Shown here: positions 25,901-35,800 of the stretch, one piece after another
How positions within the stretch are numbered: the first letter of the stretch is position 1
How the letters are laid out: each line of letters begins with the position of its first letter
Source of the DNA: Owenia fusiformis
Taxonomy: Eukaryota > Annelida > Polychaeta > Sabellida > Oweniidae
Assembly (NCBI GenBank): GCA_903813345.2
Contig: CAIIXF020000007.1
Location: forward strand, 14,676,714-14,740,713
Direction of reading: 5' to 3'
Length of the DNA stretch: 64,000 nt
Notes under the pieces: generated by a model
What the model was told of the DNA's origin: nothing
Databases searched by the model: none
Seen by the model: only the letters and a program-made list of their open reading frames with translations
Program-made: the position numbers and the translations under genes

Positions 25901-28900
25901 CAACTCCAAAAACATGGATCTTGACCCAGCCTTTAAACTATTAAGTTGATCGTTTGCTCGAATATGCAGATGATATTTTCAATGGAATAAAGCTACAACA
26001 GTTACTTACCTGATATGCTTTGATAAACATATGCACCCATCCAGGGGCCCCATGACACCATTGTACAAGGCGGTCTTTGTCTCCACTCTCAACACTAGAG
26101 GGCCAGTTACCTAAATATTACATATACAGTACAGACAAAATCAGGTCAATGGCTACATAATGTGTGACCGGCATCCATTTGGATAACAAAGTTCACAAAG
26201 GACGTAAGATGTATTGTACAATTAACAGAAAGATGTCTTTTCTGAGTACAAGAATGTAGCAGATTAAGCTATTTTATTTTCTACGAATTTTTTTTTAAAT
26301 TGGTAATTCTGTAAAATAAGGATGGATTTCATCTAATTAAGTGTTGAAGGATTGTTTTGGAAATCAATCCATTTTATTCCATGCATGTTTTGAAAGACCC
26401 AAAGTAATAAATACATGTTAATAGATAAATAACAATATTAGAAAAATAATCACAGTGTTCACATTTAAGTATTATTTTGTATCAAATGAGTACAATTGAC
26501 AAAATAATAAATCATGCTAATTATCCTTTGAAAATATCTAGCACAGAGCTTTTTCATGAAGCTTCTTCCAAATCTTGCTTTGATGTCTTTAAAGGGTGAC
26601 GCATATCGTTTAGCAAATCGAACGCTCGTTTCTGGTGTTGCTCACCGTTTAGTATAAAAGGCCCGATCCCGGAATAATACTCAAGGGTTCACAGGTTCGA
26701 TGTCGTTGTGTCAACACCTCTAACTGTTATATAGCATAAGTATATTATAGATCGTCACACATTTATAAAAGGGTGATTTTTATTTTGACAAATCAATTCC
26801 AAATTTATGGGTGAAGTTTCAGGATCTTCTATTTGTGTATAATGAGGAAAAATTGGCATCTACATTTCCCCATAACGTAATAGCACACAGCTTGGCATAT
26901 GAAATATCCTACAAATGAAACAAAGCAGTTCTAATACAAGGATTTGTATTGGCTGTTGTACATGTACTGTTTGAACGCAATCACTCTATGGATAACGTTT
27001 TCAAAATCATTATAAACGGATTACTTTATCTCAAAGACAATTTCAATAAACTGGATTTTACAGAACTCCCCTTATTTCTTAAAAATGGACTGATCCAGTT
27101 GATTCGCCTGGAGCCGCCATATTGTTTTTATACGGGATGCTTATCGTCACCCTTTAAGACATTATAGAAAACATAAAAACATGTATAAGTGGAACACCTT
27201 TGTAAAGTCAGTTTGTCTTGGGACTCTGAAAAGTGTTCCACTAACAGAGGTGTTTCACTTAACTTTCACTGTATATACATTATATTCTAGTAGTACAAAT
27301 GATTAATCAACAATTAAATACCTGATGGCAACTTTAATGTCATCAGATGATCAATGGTTGGTTGTACAAGCTTCTCTAGTGTTGCCTTGTGCTCTTCACC
27401 AGAAAACTGTTCAAACAAATTAATTTGTCTGAGCTCACTTTATCATTATGTTTCATCTCTTTATTCAGGGACTTAACTTTATGAATTCACAGCATCATAA
27501 AATTTTTGTTTTCATCCTGTTTGGACAAATACTTTTTTGTTGTTTGTTGTTTTTATGTTGGTCATTTAATAGATATCAAACTCATTTGTAAGATGAAGAA
27601 TAACATTGACAGATTTTGATTTGTAACAATAGATTGAAATTGACCATTGGCAGTAGTTTGAGGAAAGAGGGCTCAAATAAATCAACTTTTACATAAGATA
27701 AGGGGCCCTATATACATTTTGAGTTATTACATAAATTTCATTTTATAGATTAGATCTTTAAAAGCTTTCACCACTAGGCTATATTGATTAGTCATCAAGA
27801 GGCGCTATTCTAAATCTAATATATCCGCCCCAAATTTCAAACAGATTGTTGCTCCTAGTTCCAGGTGATAAAATAATAAGTTTGTTTATGAATGAACAAA
27901 GAACAAATCTCAAATTTACCTGCATAAGAATGTATAGTATACCAGCCAGACCATGTGCTGCTCCCAAATATGTCTTATCATGCCATCTATACATCAATGG
28001 GGCATCACTCCGTTCCCTTTCAGCAAGATCTTGCCCTGATCGCACAGTGTAGTGTAAAACCTGCAAGAGGCCCCATTTTTGCCATTTTATCAATATTACA
28101 GCATCATGCCAAGCCCTGATAAATGGCTCAGGTTACTCATTTAGCACAATACTGCTTTAAGTTTATTGTACATTTTGCAAGGTGGTTTGAAAAAACACAC
28201 ATATATGCAAGACCTGTATCCTTTCCACACCTAGATGTAAAAGGGTGTAGGAACAAGTTCTAACTTGGATATATTAAGGTAGCAGGCAGAAGTGGAATTA
28301 ATTTTACTTTCAATTCTCAAACAGTATTCCCTATACAAAAGTGACTCTTATAGCACATATAATATTCTAATCTTAGCTCTCACCTTATTTATGATAGCTT
28401 GATCAGCTGCCTGGGTACCTAGATGTTTCTGGATGAAAAGTAGACTATAAATGTAGCCCACTCTGCCATACAACATCTCATCTGGTATAGCAGGATCCAA
28501 TACATCAACATGAAGACCATGAAGCCTGAAAATAGAGGGAGCAGAGAGTCATTTCTGTATGACCTGTACATACTACATAAGTAATATTTCATGAATACAA
28601 AAAGTGAATATTTGTGATGTACTTGTACAATCCTACAATAAAATATTTACTATGTTTGTGTGAGGATAAGGCTATAATAATCTGTTGTAGTTTATTTTAA
28701 ATTATATGTGATTTGAAAAGATCTCTCATTTCACATTTGGGAGAATATGGAGGTCAACCTTGATTATGATATCAAATATTATCAAATATTGATTTGGACC
28801 CAAAAATGAGAAATTGCTGGTGACATTTTGAACCTATCTCGTACATGTACTACTACTTCTTCTATATCAACCTAAAACTCATGATTTGGTGAACATAATT

Positions 28901-30614
28901 GTTATTTTTATTCTTTATTAATAGTGATATTCAACCGATAGTGATCTGGGCTGTGACCCTGAATGATGGACCTTTACCTCTTCAAAAAGTCTTTGCTTCT
29001 CTTCTTTTCACCTAAGACATCATAAATGACCGCAGCCAGAGCCAGGGGACCTGCATCTCCACAAAGGAATGACTGTCTTCTTCCCTTCAGAGAATTCAGT
29101 GATCTATCAACCTGCAGAGATAATTTTTTGAGAATTAAGGCATTTTTGGGAATGAATCCTGAATATCCCCTTTATTGTATTGTCATTCCAGCTGGATAGC
29201 AATATTCAAGCATCATATTTTTATAATAGGACACATGTGATCTGATAGAGGAACTTTAAAACCATGTAAATCTTACAATTGTTTTTGCTGCCAATAGATG
29301 TCTCTGTTGGCTGGTAGGGCCATCTACTGTCTTAGAAAGGTGGTAAAGTAGCAATGCTATTCCTGGAAATAGAAACTACCAAACTCAACATATTTAAAGC
29401 AAGAACAAAAAAACATGATCAGAAGTTAATAGAGTTTTTATAATTTATTTGTTGTAGAAGCAAAAATAAGCTCATCATATCTGTTAAGCTTCCAGACAAT
29501 GCTCATTTTCACCAGTTATGTACATAAAGCATGAGAAAATTGTCAGGAGCAATAAAATTGGAGCAATAAAATTCACTAGATTTATTTTTCAATGAAATGG
29601 TATATCACAAAACAATTATTTCATTCTCTAAGGTGACTAAATGTTGCACTATCCCAAGGAGTTCATGGTTGCATGCTATACAAGATGCACAGGTTATCAC
29701 AAGTATAGAATGGATTATTTGTATGAAAGGTAAATGTTATTTTGTACCAGTAGTCCCTGTATAGATGGAGTAGTCATGGTGATCTAGAGTTGGCTCTACA
29801 TCTTCAAGTCTCCCTAGCAATTCATCTATTTTAGTTTGTATCTTGGCTGTCAATTCTCTTGTCTAAAAACACACATTCATTTGTTAATTTATTCATTTCA
29901 TGCAGGCCCAGTGATTGGAGAAATGATTTGAACCCACTCCCCCCTCTATTACTTTTGTCCGGGCATAGACATGGTTTCAAAAAACAAATGAAAACCCTGT
30001 GAAACACTGATTTTAACTGTTTAAAGCAGATATGAAATGGTATTTTTGACCTAAAGGATTCAATATAATTTTTTGATAAATGTATTTGGACATGTTTTCT
30101 CATCAGTATTGTGAAAATTATTTCACTCTAATGATCGTTGTAGCTGCTTAATAATAAGCAATATTCAAATAGGTTGTGACGTTATTGGCCCCCACGTGAT
30201 CTCTCACTGATCCCCACGTGGCCCGTTTTGGTCCATTCAATCATGATGTCATATTACCAAGATGTTTTGTTATTTGTTTACAATCATATGGTTGCCGTGA
30301 CGTCGTGATTACCAAGGAACCAATAAATTAAAACTTTATATTATGTATGACGTTAATAATTATGTGGGGGCCAATCTGATTGATCAGTTAATTTTCTTAC
30401 GTTATTGTTGACCATTAACAGTTATCTAACATTTCTTTTATAATGGCTATCGCAAGAACTCTACTGCTGCAAGTTGAGAAAACCTATTTCAGTTGTCCTT
30501 TAACACAAATACCAATCATATAATAACATTGCATATACTTACTTTGACATTATTTTCTAGTGACTTTTGACTGTCAAAATCAGAATATGGGTTGTCAAAA
30601 GATCGTGTTGACAT
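11712..30614 (-). CDS. LANCL1: LanC-like protein (LANCL1/2 type), complete, 11 coding exons, 400 aa
   Basis: Coding exons on the minus strand: 30614-30543, 29862-29748, 29362-29277, 29111-28978, 28525-28384, 28060-27920, 27406-27322, 26110-26010, 13979-13803, 12967-12895, 11788-11712. All have AG/GT boundaries; lengths sum to 1203 nt and phases agree, giving 400 aa plus stop (human LANCL1 is 399). The protein keeps the seven GxxG-type repeats of the LanC barrel, including FLCGDAGPLALAA, YLGAAHGLAGI, QWCHGAPGW and GICHGTAGNAY. Zinc ligands Cys277, Cys323 and His324 correspond to human Cys276, Cys322 and His323. It ends FPAFEL like LANCL1. Known: cytosolic or membrane-associated, binds glutathione; LANCL proteins add glutathione to dehydroamino-acid sites. 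LANCL1 or a pre-duplication LANCL1/2 is more likely than LANCL3; the exact paralogue is not proven. Intron 8 is 12 kb and holds a nested gene. Confidence 0.95.
11789..12894. other. LANCL intron 10
   Basis: AT-rich, no ORF or repeat boundaries that I can support. Confidence 0.5.
13384..13585. mobile_element. Complete CAGGCCCGTAGCCAGG MITE (202 bp) in LANCL intron 9
   Basis: TIRs CAGGCCCGTAGCCAGG (13384) and CTGGCTACGGGCCTG (to 13585). Interior is G-rich at both sides (GGGGGGTTC). The short ORF across it is a by-product. Partial relatives at 6655-6820, about 47583-47612 and 50984-51001. Confidence 0.9.
14003..14431. mobile_element. Hairpin (14003-14140) plus adjoining TIR element (14141-14431) in LANCL intron 8
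   Basis: 14003-14140 is a near-perfect hairpin. AACAAATATTTCACTCTAT and GGTGAATACCTGTA.. pair with ..TACAGGTATTCACC and ATAGAGTGAAATATTTGTT; loop AAGCCCGAAGGGCAA. 14141-14162 TTATTATATCACTGTCTAGC is mirrored by GCTAGATAGTGATATAATAA at 14412-14431. Fragments of the same family occur at about 17998-18130 and 18540-18700. Confidence 0.75.
14440..16560. other. LANCL intron 8, stretch left of the nested TRIM gene
   Basis: AT-rich with no supported exon or element boundary. TTATTTACAG at about 16182-16191 could be an acceptor for a TRIM 5' UTR exon; not supported otherwise. Confidence 0.4.
16681..17952 (+). CDS. TRIM-type RING / two B-box / coiled-coil protein, single exon, nested in LANCL intron 8
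   Basis: 423 aa with no intron. RING-HC at residues 16-59 (Cys16, Cys19, Cys31, His33, Cys36, Cys39, Cys56, Cys59; core CLHSFCLKC). B-box 1 about 95-137 (CTNC..CMDC..CHEC). B-box 2 at 161-191 (Cys161, His164, Cys172, Cys175, Cys180, Cys183, His188, His191). Long coiled coil about 200-310 rich in K, Q and E (KQFxQ-type helices). The basic Ser/Pro-rich tail (370-423) is probably disordered. There is no NHL, filamin or B30.2 domain; the ORF stops at TGA and nothing downstream continues it. Family role: E3 ubiquitin ligases, often in innate immunity or signalling; substrate unknown here. It is the most GC-rich block of the intron and fully open, so probably functional. Single-exon TRIMs of this class are numerous in marine invertebrates. 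A possible AATAAA is at 18236. Its intronless form suggests a retrocopy, not proven. Confidence 0.9.
   Translation: MSSPVDENTLDNFLRCKLCEKYLDDPKLLVCLHSFCLKCIVEYTENNPAEEGKICCPECKTEIETSGDLSNLPVNTLAVHMQENTHVKRLNETLCTNCKLDNYEVHASARCMDCNEYVCHECLKAHQRVRLTREHNVVSIADLQSGKYDTTQLQSTPLTLCSTHNEPIKMFCGKCNQALCVVCYATEHNTHPCKNIADVMTNYMDAVAKTLDQVQGKIAGITESVLVVDKYEHDFEKKVAQAQKGIDDRKAQMTQLINKFSEMQFQKLQDVYEKEQKFIQQKRNKLNQHVMSLENTCKFAENLIYYGKGADNMIVGKMVQNRLEGLHGKHLGEKLDRTVSVSFQVTEVNNFDQLFGSIKHAIVNKKAPKMPPSTPSMQRRNRSGSDPQEGKPDKNASFSRVGSMRARPVKAEHDVKTTNGHAE
18000..20200. other. LANCL intron 8, stretch right of TRIM
   Basis: Contains diverged pieces of the TATCACTGTC/CACTCTAT hairpin family (about 18000-18130 and 18540-18700) and otherwise AT-rich sequence. 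No exon seen. Confidence 0.45.
20206..21896. mobile_element. 1.69-kb DNA transposon, TIR CAGGGTGTTCAAAAAA, TA target duplication
   Basis: Left end TA + CAGGGTGTTCAAAAAA (20206), right end TTTTTTGAACACCCTG + TA (21896). Inverted similarity extends about 160-200 bp inward (GACTGTGTATGTATAGCTC, TTGGACACCTGCTCAAAAGA, GATACGAAAAA). TA duplication and TIR start fit a Tc1/mariner-like non-autonomous element. No transposase ORF. Confidence 0.85.
20431..21437. mobile_element. Nested ~1.0-kb element inside the 1.69-kb transposon
   Basis: TIRs TATCGCACTTTGA (20431) and TCAAAGTGCGATA (to 21437). The interior is built from repeated blocks: TTCAAAATGGCC(G/A)CC, CCTAATCAGATCTTGG, TAGTCTGCT.TTGCATCTG, AATTTCAAGTTGAACAGG, and a twice-occurring GACCTTTTCAAGGTCACTGA. 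A CCCG microsatellite lies at about 21369-21392. Confidence 0.75.
21900..22643. other. LANCL intron 8, unannotated stretch
   Basis: No exon or element end seen. AGGTTCAAAGGCACTATAGA-like short repeats at 21905-21965. Confidence 0.4.
22653..23647. mobile_element. 995-bp transposon with 9-bp target duplication and TAAATCTAG subterminal arrays
   Basis: Perfect TIR GGTAGACTGTAAATCTAG at both ends, flanked by the perfect 9-bp direct repeat CATTATACA (22644-22652 and 23648-23656). Directly inside each TIR is an array of (G)TAAATCTAG/TAAATCTCG units (22660-22740) and its mirror image (23565-23640). The interior is AT-rich with no ORF. A 9-bp duplication fits Mutator-like or Merlin-like elements; the superfamily is not established. 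Confidence 0.88.
23657..25513. other. LANCL intron 8, unannotated stretch
   Basis: AT-rich; no exon, TIR or long repeat recognised. Confidence 0.4.
25514..25700. mobile_element. Palindromic MITE (187 bp) close to LANCL exon 8
   Basis: AGCTTGTATTCGCGAATGCA at the left mirrors GAATTCGCAAATTCAAGCT at the right. The arms continue through GCCTGT.TGCTACC, TTTTATG..CAACTCATTTAAAT to a centre near 25612. Confidence 0.8.
26010..28525 (-). CDS. LANCL1: LANCL exons 5-8 (residues 136-292)
   Basis: Exon 5 includes PDEMLYGRVGYIYSLLF; exon 6 includes LMYRWHDKTYLGAAHGLAGI; exon 7 codes the linker FSGEEHKATLEKLVQ..; exon 8 carries the first zinc ligand in DRLVQWCHGAPGW. All internal donors are GTRAGN-like or GTAAAT/GTATTT, and phase is maintained at each junction. 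Confidence 0.92.
26586..27159. mobile_element. TIR element (574 bp) in LANCL intron 7
   Basis: Left TCTTTAAAGGGTGACGCAT, right ATCGTCACCCTTTAAGA; core CTTAAAGGGTGACG. Its short ORFs are not homologous to anything I recognise. Confidence 0.75.
28978..30614 (-). CDS. LANCL1: LANCL exons 1-4 (residues 1-136)
   Basis: Exon 1 codes MSTRSFDNPYSDFDSQKSLE.. and ends in phase 0 before GTAAGT. Exon 2 (TRELTAKIQTKIDELLG..) ends in ..HHDYSIYTGTT plus one base, corresponding to the first LanC repeat (YTG.AGI). Exon 3 continues GIALLLYHLSKTVDG. Exon 4 carries the second repeat, SFLCGDAGPLALAAVIYDVL. A good acceptor TTTTTTATTAG puts the 5' boundary of exon 1 at 30695, leaving an 81-base 5' UTR part in this exon. 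Confidence 0.92.
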
Positions 30615-30811
30615 CTTTCTTGGGGGTACAGATAGTTAAACCCAGTCGAGGGGTCTCATTATTTACCTATGTTATCCCAGGTATCGCTGCTAGTCCTAAT
30701 AAAAAATCAAAATTAGTAAAATAAATGAGTTAGGGAAACACGATAATAATAGGTTAGTAAGAATGCAAGAAACATCATCTATCCCCCGCTCATTGAAAAG
30801 ACAAATACCTA

Positions 30812-30969
30812 GCAGGGGTTTCACTAAAATTTCTCACAAAAGGCTAAATAAATGAAAAAAACAGGCAAAATTAATGGAAATCATGAATTTACCATTTAAC
30901 AGGCGATTTTGTGAAAACAACCTAGTCCAGTGAAAATCGCATGTTGCCTGCTGCTAATGAAACTCCTGC
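30812..30969. mobile_element. Small TIR element (158 bp) upstream of LANCL exon 1
   Basis: GCAGGGGTTTCACTAA at the left versus TAATGAAACTCCTGC at the right (two mismatches). Interior pairs AACAGGCAAAAT..AACAGGCGATTTTG partly. Confidence 0.65.
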
Positions 30970-31061
30970 ATTGTTGTCTTGCCTCCTAGGACAGTTTGTT
31001 GAAAAGACAAATACCTGTGTACCCCCCTCTCCCTGTGTACTTTTTTTGATGTTTTGGCATT

Positions 31062-31450
31062 TGTTTTTGATTTGATTTGATTTGAAAACTATATTTATTC
31101 TGGGTAGCTCTATCAGTACAAAACTGGTCTTCCTAGAGGCCCAGTAATAATTTACAATTATTTACAATATGTACAATAAATATAGAAACATACAAATAGA
31201 TATAGGACATATAGAACAATTTGATATATATGCATCTTCAAAGTATGCATTTACATGAAACATAGAGAACAACTTAAAATAGAATGTCATGAATATAAGG
31301 AACAATATCTTTAAATAATGCATTTACATAATTTTCATTTTCTGATCTGATACACTTGTTTATATGCTTTCTTAAAAGAGTTTACAGAATCAGACTCTTT
31401 GACAGCCTTATCAAGCCTGTTCCAAAGATGTGAACCACTGTATGATATGC
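31062..31450 (-). mobile_element. 3' end of a non-LTR retrotransposon (LINE)
   Basis: On the minus strand, 31450-31345 codes SYSGSHLWNRLDKAVKESDS followed by VNSFKKAYKQVY. This is the typical C-terminal end of CR1/L2/Jockey-type reverse-transcriptase ORFs (SGSxLWNxL..xV..A.SVNSFK). A 3' UTR follows, ending in (ATCAA)n at 31062-31090. Strongly 5'-truncated. Confidence 0.75.
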
Positions 31451-31589
31451 TTTTCTTAAATAGAGTCAGTACGTCTATTTCCAAACACCCCCATCAAAAA
31501 ATGTAGTTAGCTTGGCTGTACTGCACATCTATGCTATGATTCTATATATATAATGTGTATTATCCACTGTAGAATGCATTTGCAGAAAA

Positions 31590-31930
31590 AATTACGAAAA
31601 ATTGTAAAAAATATCTGGGTTATTCCATTTTTACTACAAGGTATTTTAGGGGGGTAATTCCGAACAGGAGTTTTTTTGGGGGGTAAATCCGAACACTTGC
31701 ATGGGGGTAATTCCAAACACTTAACTTAAACTTAATTGTTTTAATTATTAGATTGATGGTATATCATTATATGATACCCTTAACTTATGATACTGGATCC
31801 TGTCACCCCTGCATATCAAGAAACCCAAATTTAAATCATTTATTACTGACATCTATTTATTTAAACGCACTGAGTTTGTGGGGGTAATTCCAAACACTAG
31901 CATGGGGGTAATTCCGAACACCTAAATCAT
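31590..31930. repeat. GGGGTAATTCCRAACA direct repeats
   Basis: Four to five copies of GGGGGTAATTCCGAACA(C/G) at about 31650, 31678, 31703, 31880 and 31903, with a similar AATTGATTATTTTA.TG.TAGATTG..GGTAT block repeated at about 31735 and 31935. Old tandem duplication. Confidence 0.55.
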
Positions 31931-32231
31931 CATAATTGATTATTTTATTGTAAGATTGTTGGTATACATCATTATATTGTATCTTTCAGGCTATAAATAT
32001 TATGTAGAGGTAGTAGAGGTACTATTATTCAATTCAATGATCTGCTTGCCATTATTTGGAACCCGTTCGTGTTTACCCCCCTGTTTGGATTTGGACGTAT
32101 TGACTCTATTTCAAGTTTGGGTTTTGGTACATAAAGTGAATTTTCCACAACTGCTCTACTAGCATAATTATGTACAGACTTTGTCTCTTTGAAACAGTTT
32201 TGAACGTATGGGGGAGAGATGCCTGAACACT

Positions 32232-33880
32232 CATCCTAGTATTCCGTGATTCCGCGTCGCCGCAGAAAAACCGCAGAAATTTGCATTTTCATTTTTTTTG
32301 CAGAATTTTTGTTTTGGCACGGAATTTCGCGGAAAACATGATTTTTCCAGTCAACCATCTCATCTCATATTTGTCACTCACCTAAACACCCAAAGCCTCC
32401 GCTCGTTTGTTGTCAGATACTTGTGTTTTGTCAGATTTTCAAGAGGAAATCTGAAATCTGTTTTAAATTCTCGAACTTCCGCCTTTGCACTTAGAGGTAA
32501 GACTGCGTCTAACATAATCACGAAATTTGAAACCGATGACTGTCCCTCGTAATTGTTTTGCAATAATATGTCTAATATTGTATTCTTTTGTATTCTAACG
32601 CAATAAATCATGCTTCTTCTTCCGTTTTACTTCGTCATATATAAATAAACGACATCTGAATTCCCTGCATATTCATCATCATCATCATCATCATAAGGAC
32701 GTAGTGGACTAAGCCAGTGATGTCGTCCTCTCATTACTTAAGCCACCTGGCTTCTCATTTCATTGAACAAGACCAAAACAAAAGAAACCTATAGCATATA
32801 GTGCTCCCTCTTCCAGTGATCATCCATCCTCGTCTTAAAGGTTTCCAGGGTTGGCGCACATACTGCTTTCTCAGGCAGGCTGTTCCAGTCTGCTATCACT
32901 CTTTGGGAGAAGAAGTGCTTTCTAAGATTGAGCCTAGATCTTTCCTGGTATAGTTTAAAGTCATGCCCTCTTGTATATCTCACTGTTGACTGATTAAAGA
33001 ATATCTCTGCATTTACTCTGTCAATACCATGAACAATTTTAAATACCTGGATCATGTCTGCTCTTTTCCGTCTGTATGTCATAGAGTATAGTTTTAACTG
33101 TTTAAGTCTTTCTGGGTAGGGTTTATCGTTCAGTCCAGTGACAAGTTTTGTGGCTCTGCGCTGAACTCTTTCAATTTTGTCGATGTCTCCTTTAAATCTC
33201 GGGTTCCAGACTGTATTGTTATATTCTAGGTGGGGTCTAACTAAGGTCTTGTAGAGCTTTATGAATATGTCACTATCTCTGTATGTGAGTGTGTGCTTCA
33301 TTGCTCCTAGGATCTGATTTGCTTTATTAACACACATGGATACTTGTTTATGGAAGTTCAGTTCTTTGTCTATTATGACTCCAAGATCTTTCTCCTCGTT
33401 AACATTTTCTATTTTAGTGTCATTCATGTAGTAATCTTTATTAATATTCTTGTTTCCCAGATGCATGGTTTTGCATTTATTTTCGTTGAATTTGAGCAGC
33501 CAACCATTTCATGAGACTGTCAACATCCTCCTGTAACTTCTTGGCATCTTCGTTGCAGTTAACGGTGGCATACACTTTGGTGTCGTCCGCAAACATCTTG
33601 ATAGTGTTATGTACTGTCTCTGGGAGGTCGTTTATGTATAGTATGAATATCATCGGCCCGAGCACGGAGCCTTCGGGTATACCACTGGATACTGGCTTCC
33701 AATCGGACAGTTTATTATTGATCCGAACTCTTTGCCTCCTGCCTAGTACAAACGCCTTTAACCAGGCCAGTAGATTCCCATCAATTTTAGATTTCATGCA
33801 GAATTTGGTGCAGAATTTGGCTTTTTCATGCAGAATTTCTGCGCAGAATTTGCATTTTTCTCATGCAGAAAACTAGGATG
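32232..33880. mobile_element. Element with CATCCTAGT ends, split by a LINE insertion
   Basis: CATCCTAGTATTCCG at 32232 and AAAACTAGGATG at 33880 form short TIRs. Both sides carry GCAGAA(A/T)TTTGCATTTTC-like sequence in opposite orientation (32265-32340 and 33797-33870). The LINE at 32671-33800 sits inside. Confidence 0.5.
32671..33800 (-). mobile_element. 5'-truncated non-LTR retrotransposon, reverse transcriptase C-terminal half
   Basis: 33797-33477 codes RRQRVRINNKLSDWKPV, SSGIPEGSVLGPMIFILYIN and the catalytic MFADDTKVY. 33466-32789 codes EKDLGVIIDKELNFHKQV, KTLVRPHLEYNNTVWNPRFK and IDKIERVQRRATKLVTGL. This is the thumb and C-terminal region of CR1/L2-like elements. A one-base frameshift at about 33490 separates the two frames. 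The element ends in (ATG)n at 32671-32697. Recent-looking apart from the frameshift. Confidence 0.9.
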
Positions 33881-33951
33881 TGTGCCTGAAATGGCCTGGT
33901 ACATTAAAATTGATTTCCTGTATCTAATCATTTCCTGAATGGGAGTCCAAT

Positions 33952-34400
33952 TTAGGGACTCAAATAAAGTGACGCTAATGAAACATCAAAATTAGCTCTC
34001 AGTATAATTCGTGCTGCCATCTTTTGAAGTTTCTCTAGTCTAGTCAGATAGATTTTATTAGAACATTCTCCCCAGACAATTGAGCAGTAATTAGATTCTG
34101 GTAATATGATTGTATTATAAATTGTGATGAGTGCTTCCTTTGAAACAAATGGTTTAAGCCTTCTTAAAATACCTATCTTACAAGAAATCTTTGAACAAAG
34201 CTTTTCAATATGTACTTTGAATGCTAATTTGTCGTCCACAATAACACCTAAATATTTATAAGTTTCAACATTTTCAATTACATTATTTGATATTGTTATG
34301 GTATCTTCATTATTTCTATACTTTGAGGTATTTCCTATTTTCATTAATTTTGTTTTACTATAGTTTTCATCCATTCATCAATACAGTTAATATCATTTTG
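33952..34400 (-). mobile_element. Second non-LTR retrotransposon fragment
   Basis: Minus-strand frame with ENVETYKYLGVIVDDKLAF, KISCKIGILRRLKPFVSKEA and TRLEKLQKMAARIILRANFD. This is the post-palm RT region of a different LINE subfamily from the neighbouring copy. It is truncated at both ends. Reads through CIDEWMDENYSKTK at its upstream side. Confidence 0.85.
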
Positions 34401-34434
34401 GAGTAGTGTTTTTTCATGTTATTCTCTGGAAATA

Positions 34435-34560
34435 TTTTTGCTTGACATTAATCAGAAAAATTTGCGCGGCATAATCTACAACGTCACGCAAAAAACTGGC
34501 ACGACTTCAATTTCTTCCAAATGCATGACAAATACACAAATTGTGGAACAGTTGACAGGG
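34435..34560. mobile_element. Fragment of the CAGGCCTGTCAACT MITE family
   Basis: Contains CAACGTCACGCAAAAAACTG and ATGACAAATACACAAATTGTGG then AACAGTTGACAGG, an inverted partial copy of the start of 34729-35171. Confidence 0.5.
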
Positions 34561-34728
34561 GTGCATTTGTGCTCTGAGGCATCCCCCCCCGTAAACTATA
34601 TCCTTCGTCTGCACAAATTCAGACCCCCCTTCTCCCCCCGTACAAAAAGTAGATACCTACCCCTCTAGATATTGATTGTCGTATCTGATCAAGTTCAGAC
34701 ACAAGACTTGAGTACGTAACTATAACTA

Positions 34729-35171
34729 CAGGCCATCCAACTGTCCCGCAATTTGTGTATTTGTCACGCATTTTGCTGGAAAATTTGAAGTCACGCCATT
34801 TTTTTTGCGTGACAGAATATGTCATGCAAATACGAATTTTACCTGATTATTGTCAAGCAAAAATATTTCAAAAAAAATTCAAAAAGGTGATCGCCGATAC
34901 AGCAAAAAAACATGACAAAAATGAACATATTTCGTTCAGACTTTTCACACGGACATAGTAGACTAGTCTGTCACGCATTTTCCTCGAATTATTTCTTATC
35001 AAAAATTGGTTATATCATGGGCTTTCAATAGATTGAGTGCCCATGGTTATATGCAATAAAATTTGAATCAAGTTGTTCAAACTGTGGGCCAAGGTGTTCA
35101 GATTTGGACCAAGGTGTCCACAATTTGAAGAAAGGTGTTCAACATTTGTACATTGTAAGTTGACAGGCCTG
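34729..35171. mobile_element. MITE with TIR CAGGCCTGTCAACT, copy 2
   Basis: Left CAGGCCATCCAACTGTCCCG, right AGTTGACAGGCCTG. Interior matches 8344-8882 (AAATTTGAAGTCACGCCA, TTTTTTGCGTGACAGAA, GGTGTTCAGATTTGGACCAA) but is shorter and lacks the poly-C tract. Confidence 0.85.
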
Positions 35172-35239
35172 TACCCTTTGCATTCGTTAAAAGAGAGCTT
35201 CGTCTTCACTCTTTCAAACTAAAATAAACCTGTGAACTC

Positions 35240-35475
35240 ACCGCGCCAATCAGCATTCGTCGGCCGAATCTGACCGACGTTCTATAAATGCTCATTCCTT
35301 CTGACGTCATTGTTGAGCCCGGAATTGACCAATGACATGCGCAGATTTAATTAGAACGCATTTGGCGTATGTTTCTTCAAGCTCTCTGATTGGTGGAAGA
35401 AAGGTCAGCGCGTAGGTCAGAAGTGATTTATTACCCAAACTGTCACCGGTAACCGTCGTGGGGGCGGGGCTACTA
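35240..35475. promoter_or_regulatory. CpG-rich block with CCAAT, CRE and GC-box motifs
   Basis: In an AT-rich region this block has CCAAT at 35246 and 35329, ATTGG at 35389, the CRE palindrome TGACGTCA at 35302-35309, TATAAAT near 35283, and a GC box GGGGCGGGGC at 35461-35470. It lies between the LANCL exon 1 and RBM48 starts, so it is a candidate promoter or enhancer for either gene. Motif-based only. Confidence 0.45.
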
Positions 35476-35591
35476 AACTGTAATATGGTCTCTAGACTAC
35501 TAGGCAGAGTGTAGTTTAACTAGACTCTGCATGCAGGGTAACAGGCCTGTAACTACTTGTAGCGCTATTGATTACTATAGATAGAACATAC

Positions 35592-35784
35592 CTAATATTA
35601 TCCAGATTATCCAGTAATCCGTCACTGAAATATCGAAAGCGGGATCGAAAGTAAAAAAGTAAAACCAGGTTGCTTTATTTTTCTTACCTTCCAAACAGCT
35701 TTGTAAGATCGTCTGTAATAGGTTAAAGTTGTTGGCTTACATTCCAACCAATCAAAAAGCAGCACTCATAATGTCAAATCCAAG
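35592..35784. promoter_or_regulatory. Probable shared start region of LANCL (minus) and RBM48 (plus)
   Basis: Minus-strand donor-like sites GGAAG|GTAAGAA (exon end at 35688) and TTAG|GTATGT (exon end about 35593) could close a LANCL 5' UTR exon that splices to the acceptor at 30696-30697. A CCAAT box lies at 35748-35752, just before the RBM48 ATG. Head-to-head layout inferred; no transcript evidence here. Confidence 0.45.
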
Positions 35785-35800
35785 ATGTCAGCCCCCTTGA
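35771..35800 (+). other. Nine-codon uORF overlapping the RBM48 start
   Basis: ATG at 35771 reads MSNPRCQPP then TGA, out of frame with and overlapping the RBM48 ATG at 35785. If transcribed, it would be met first by scanning ribosomes. A TSS between the two ATGs would avoid it. Confidence 0.45.
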
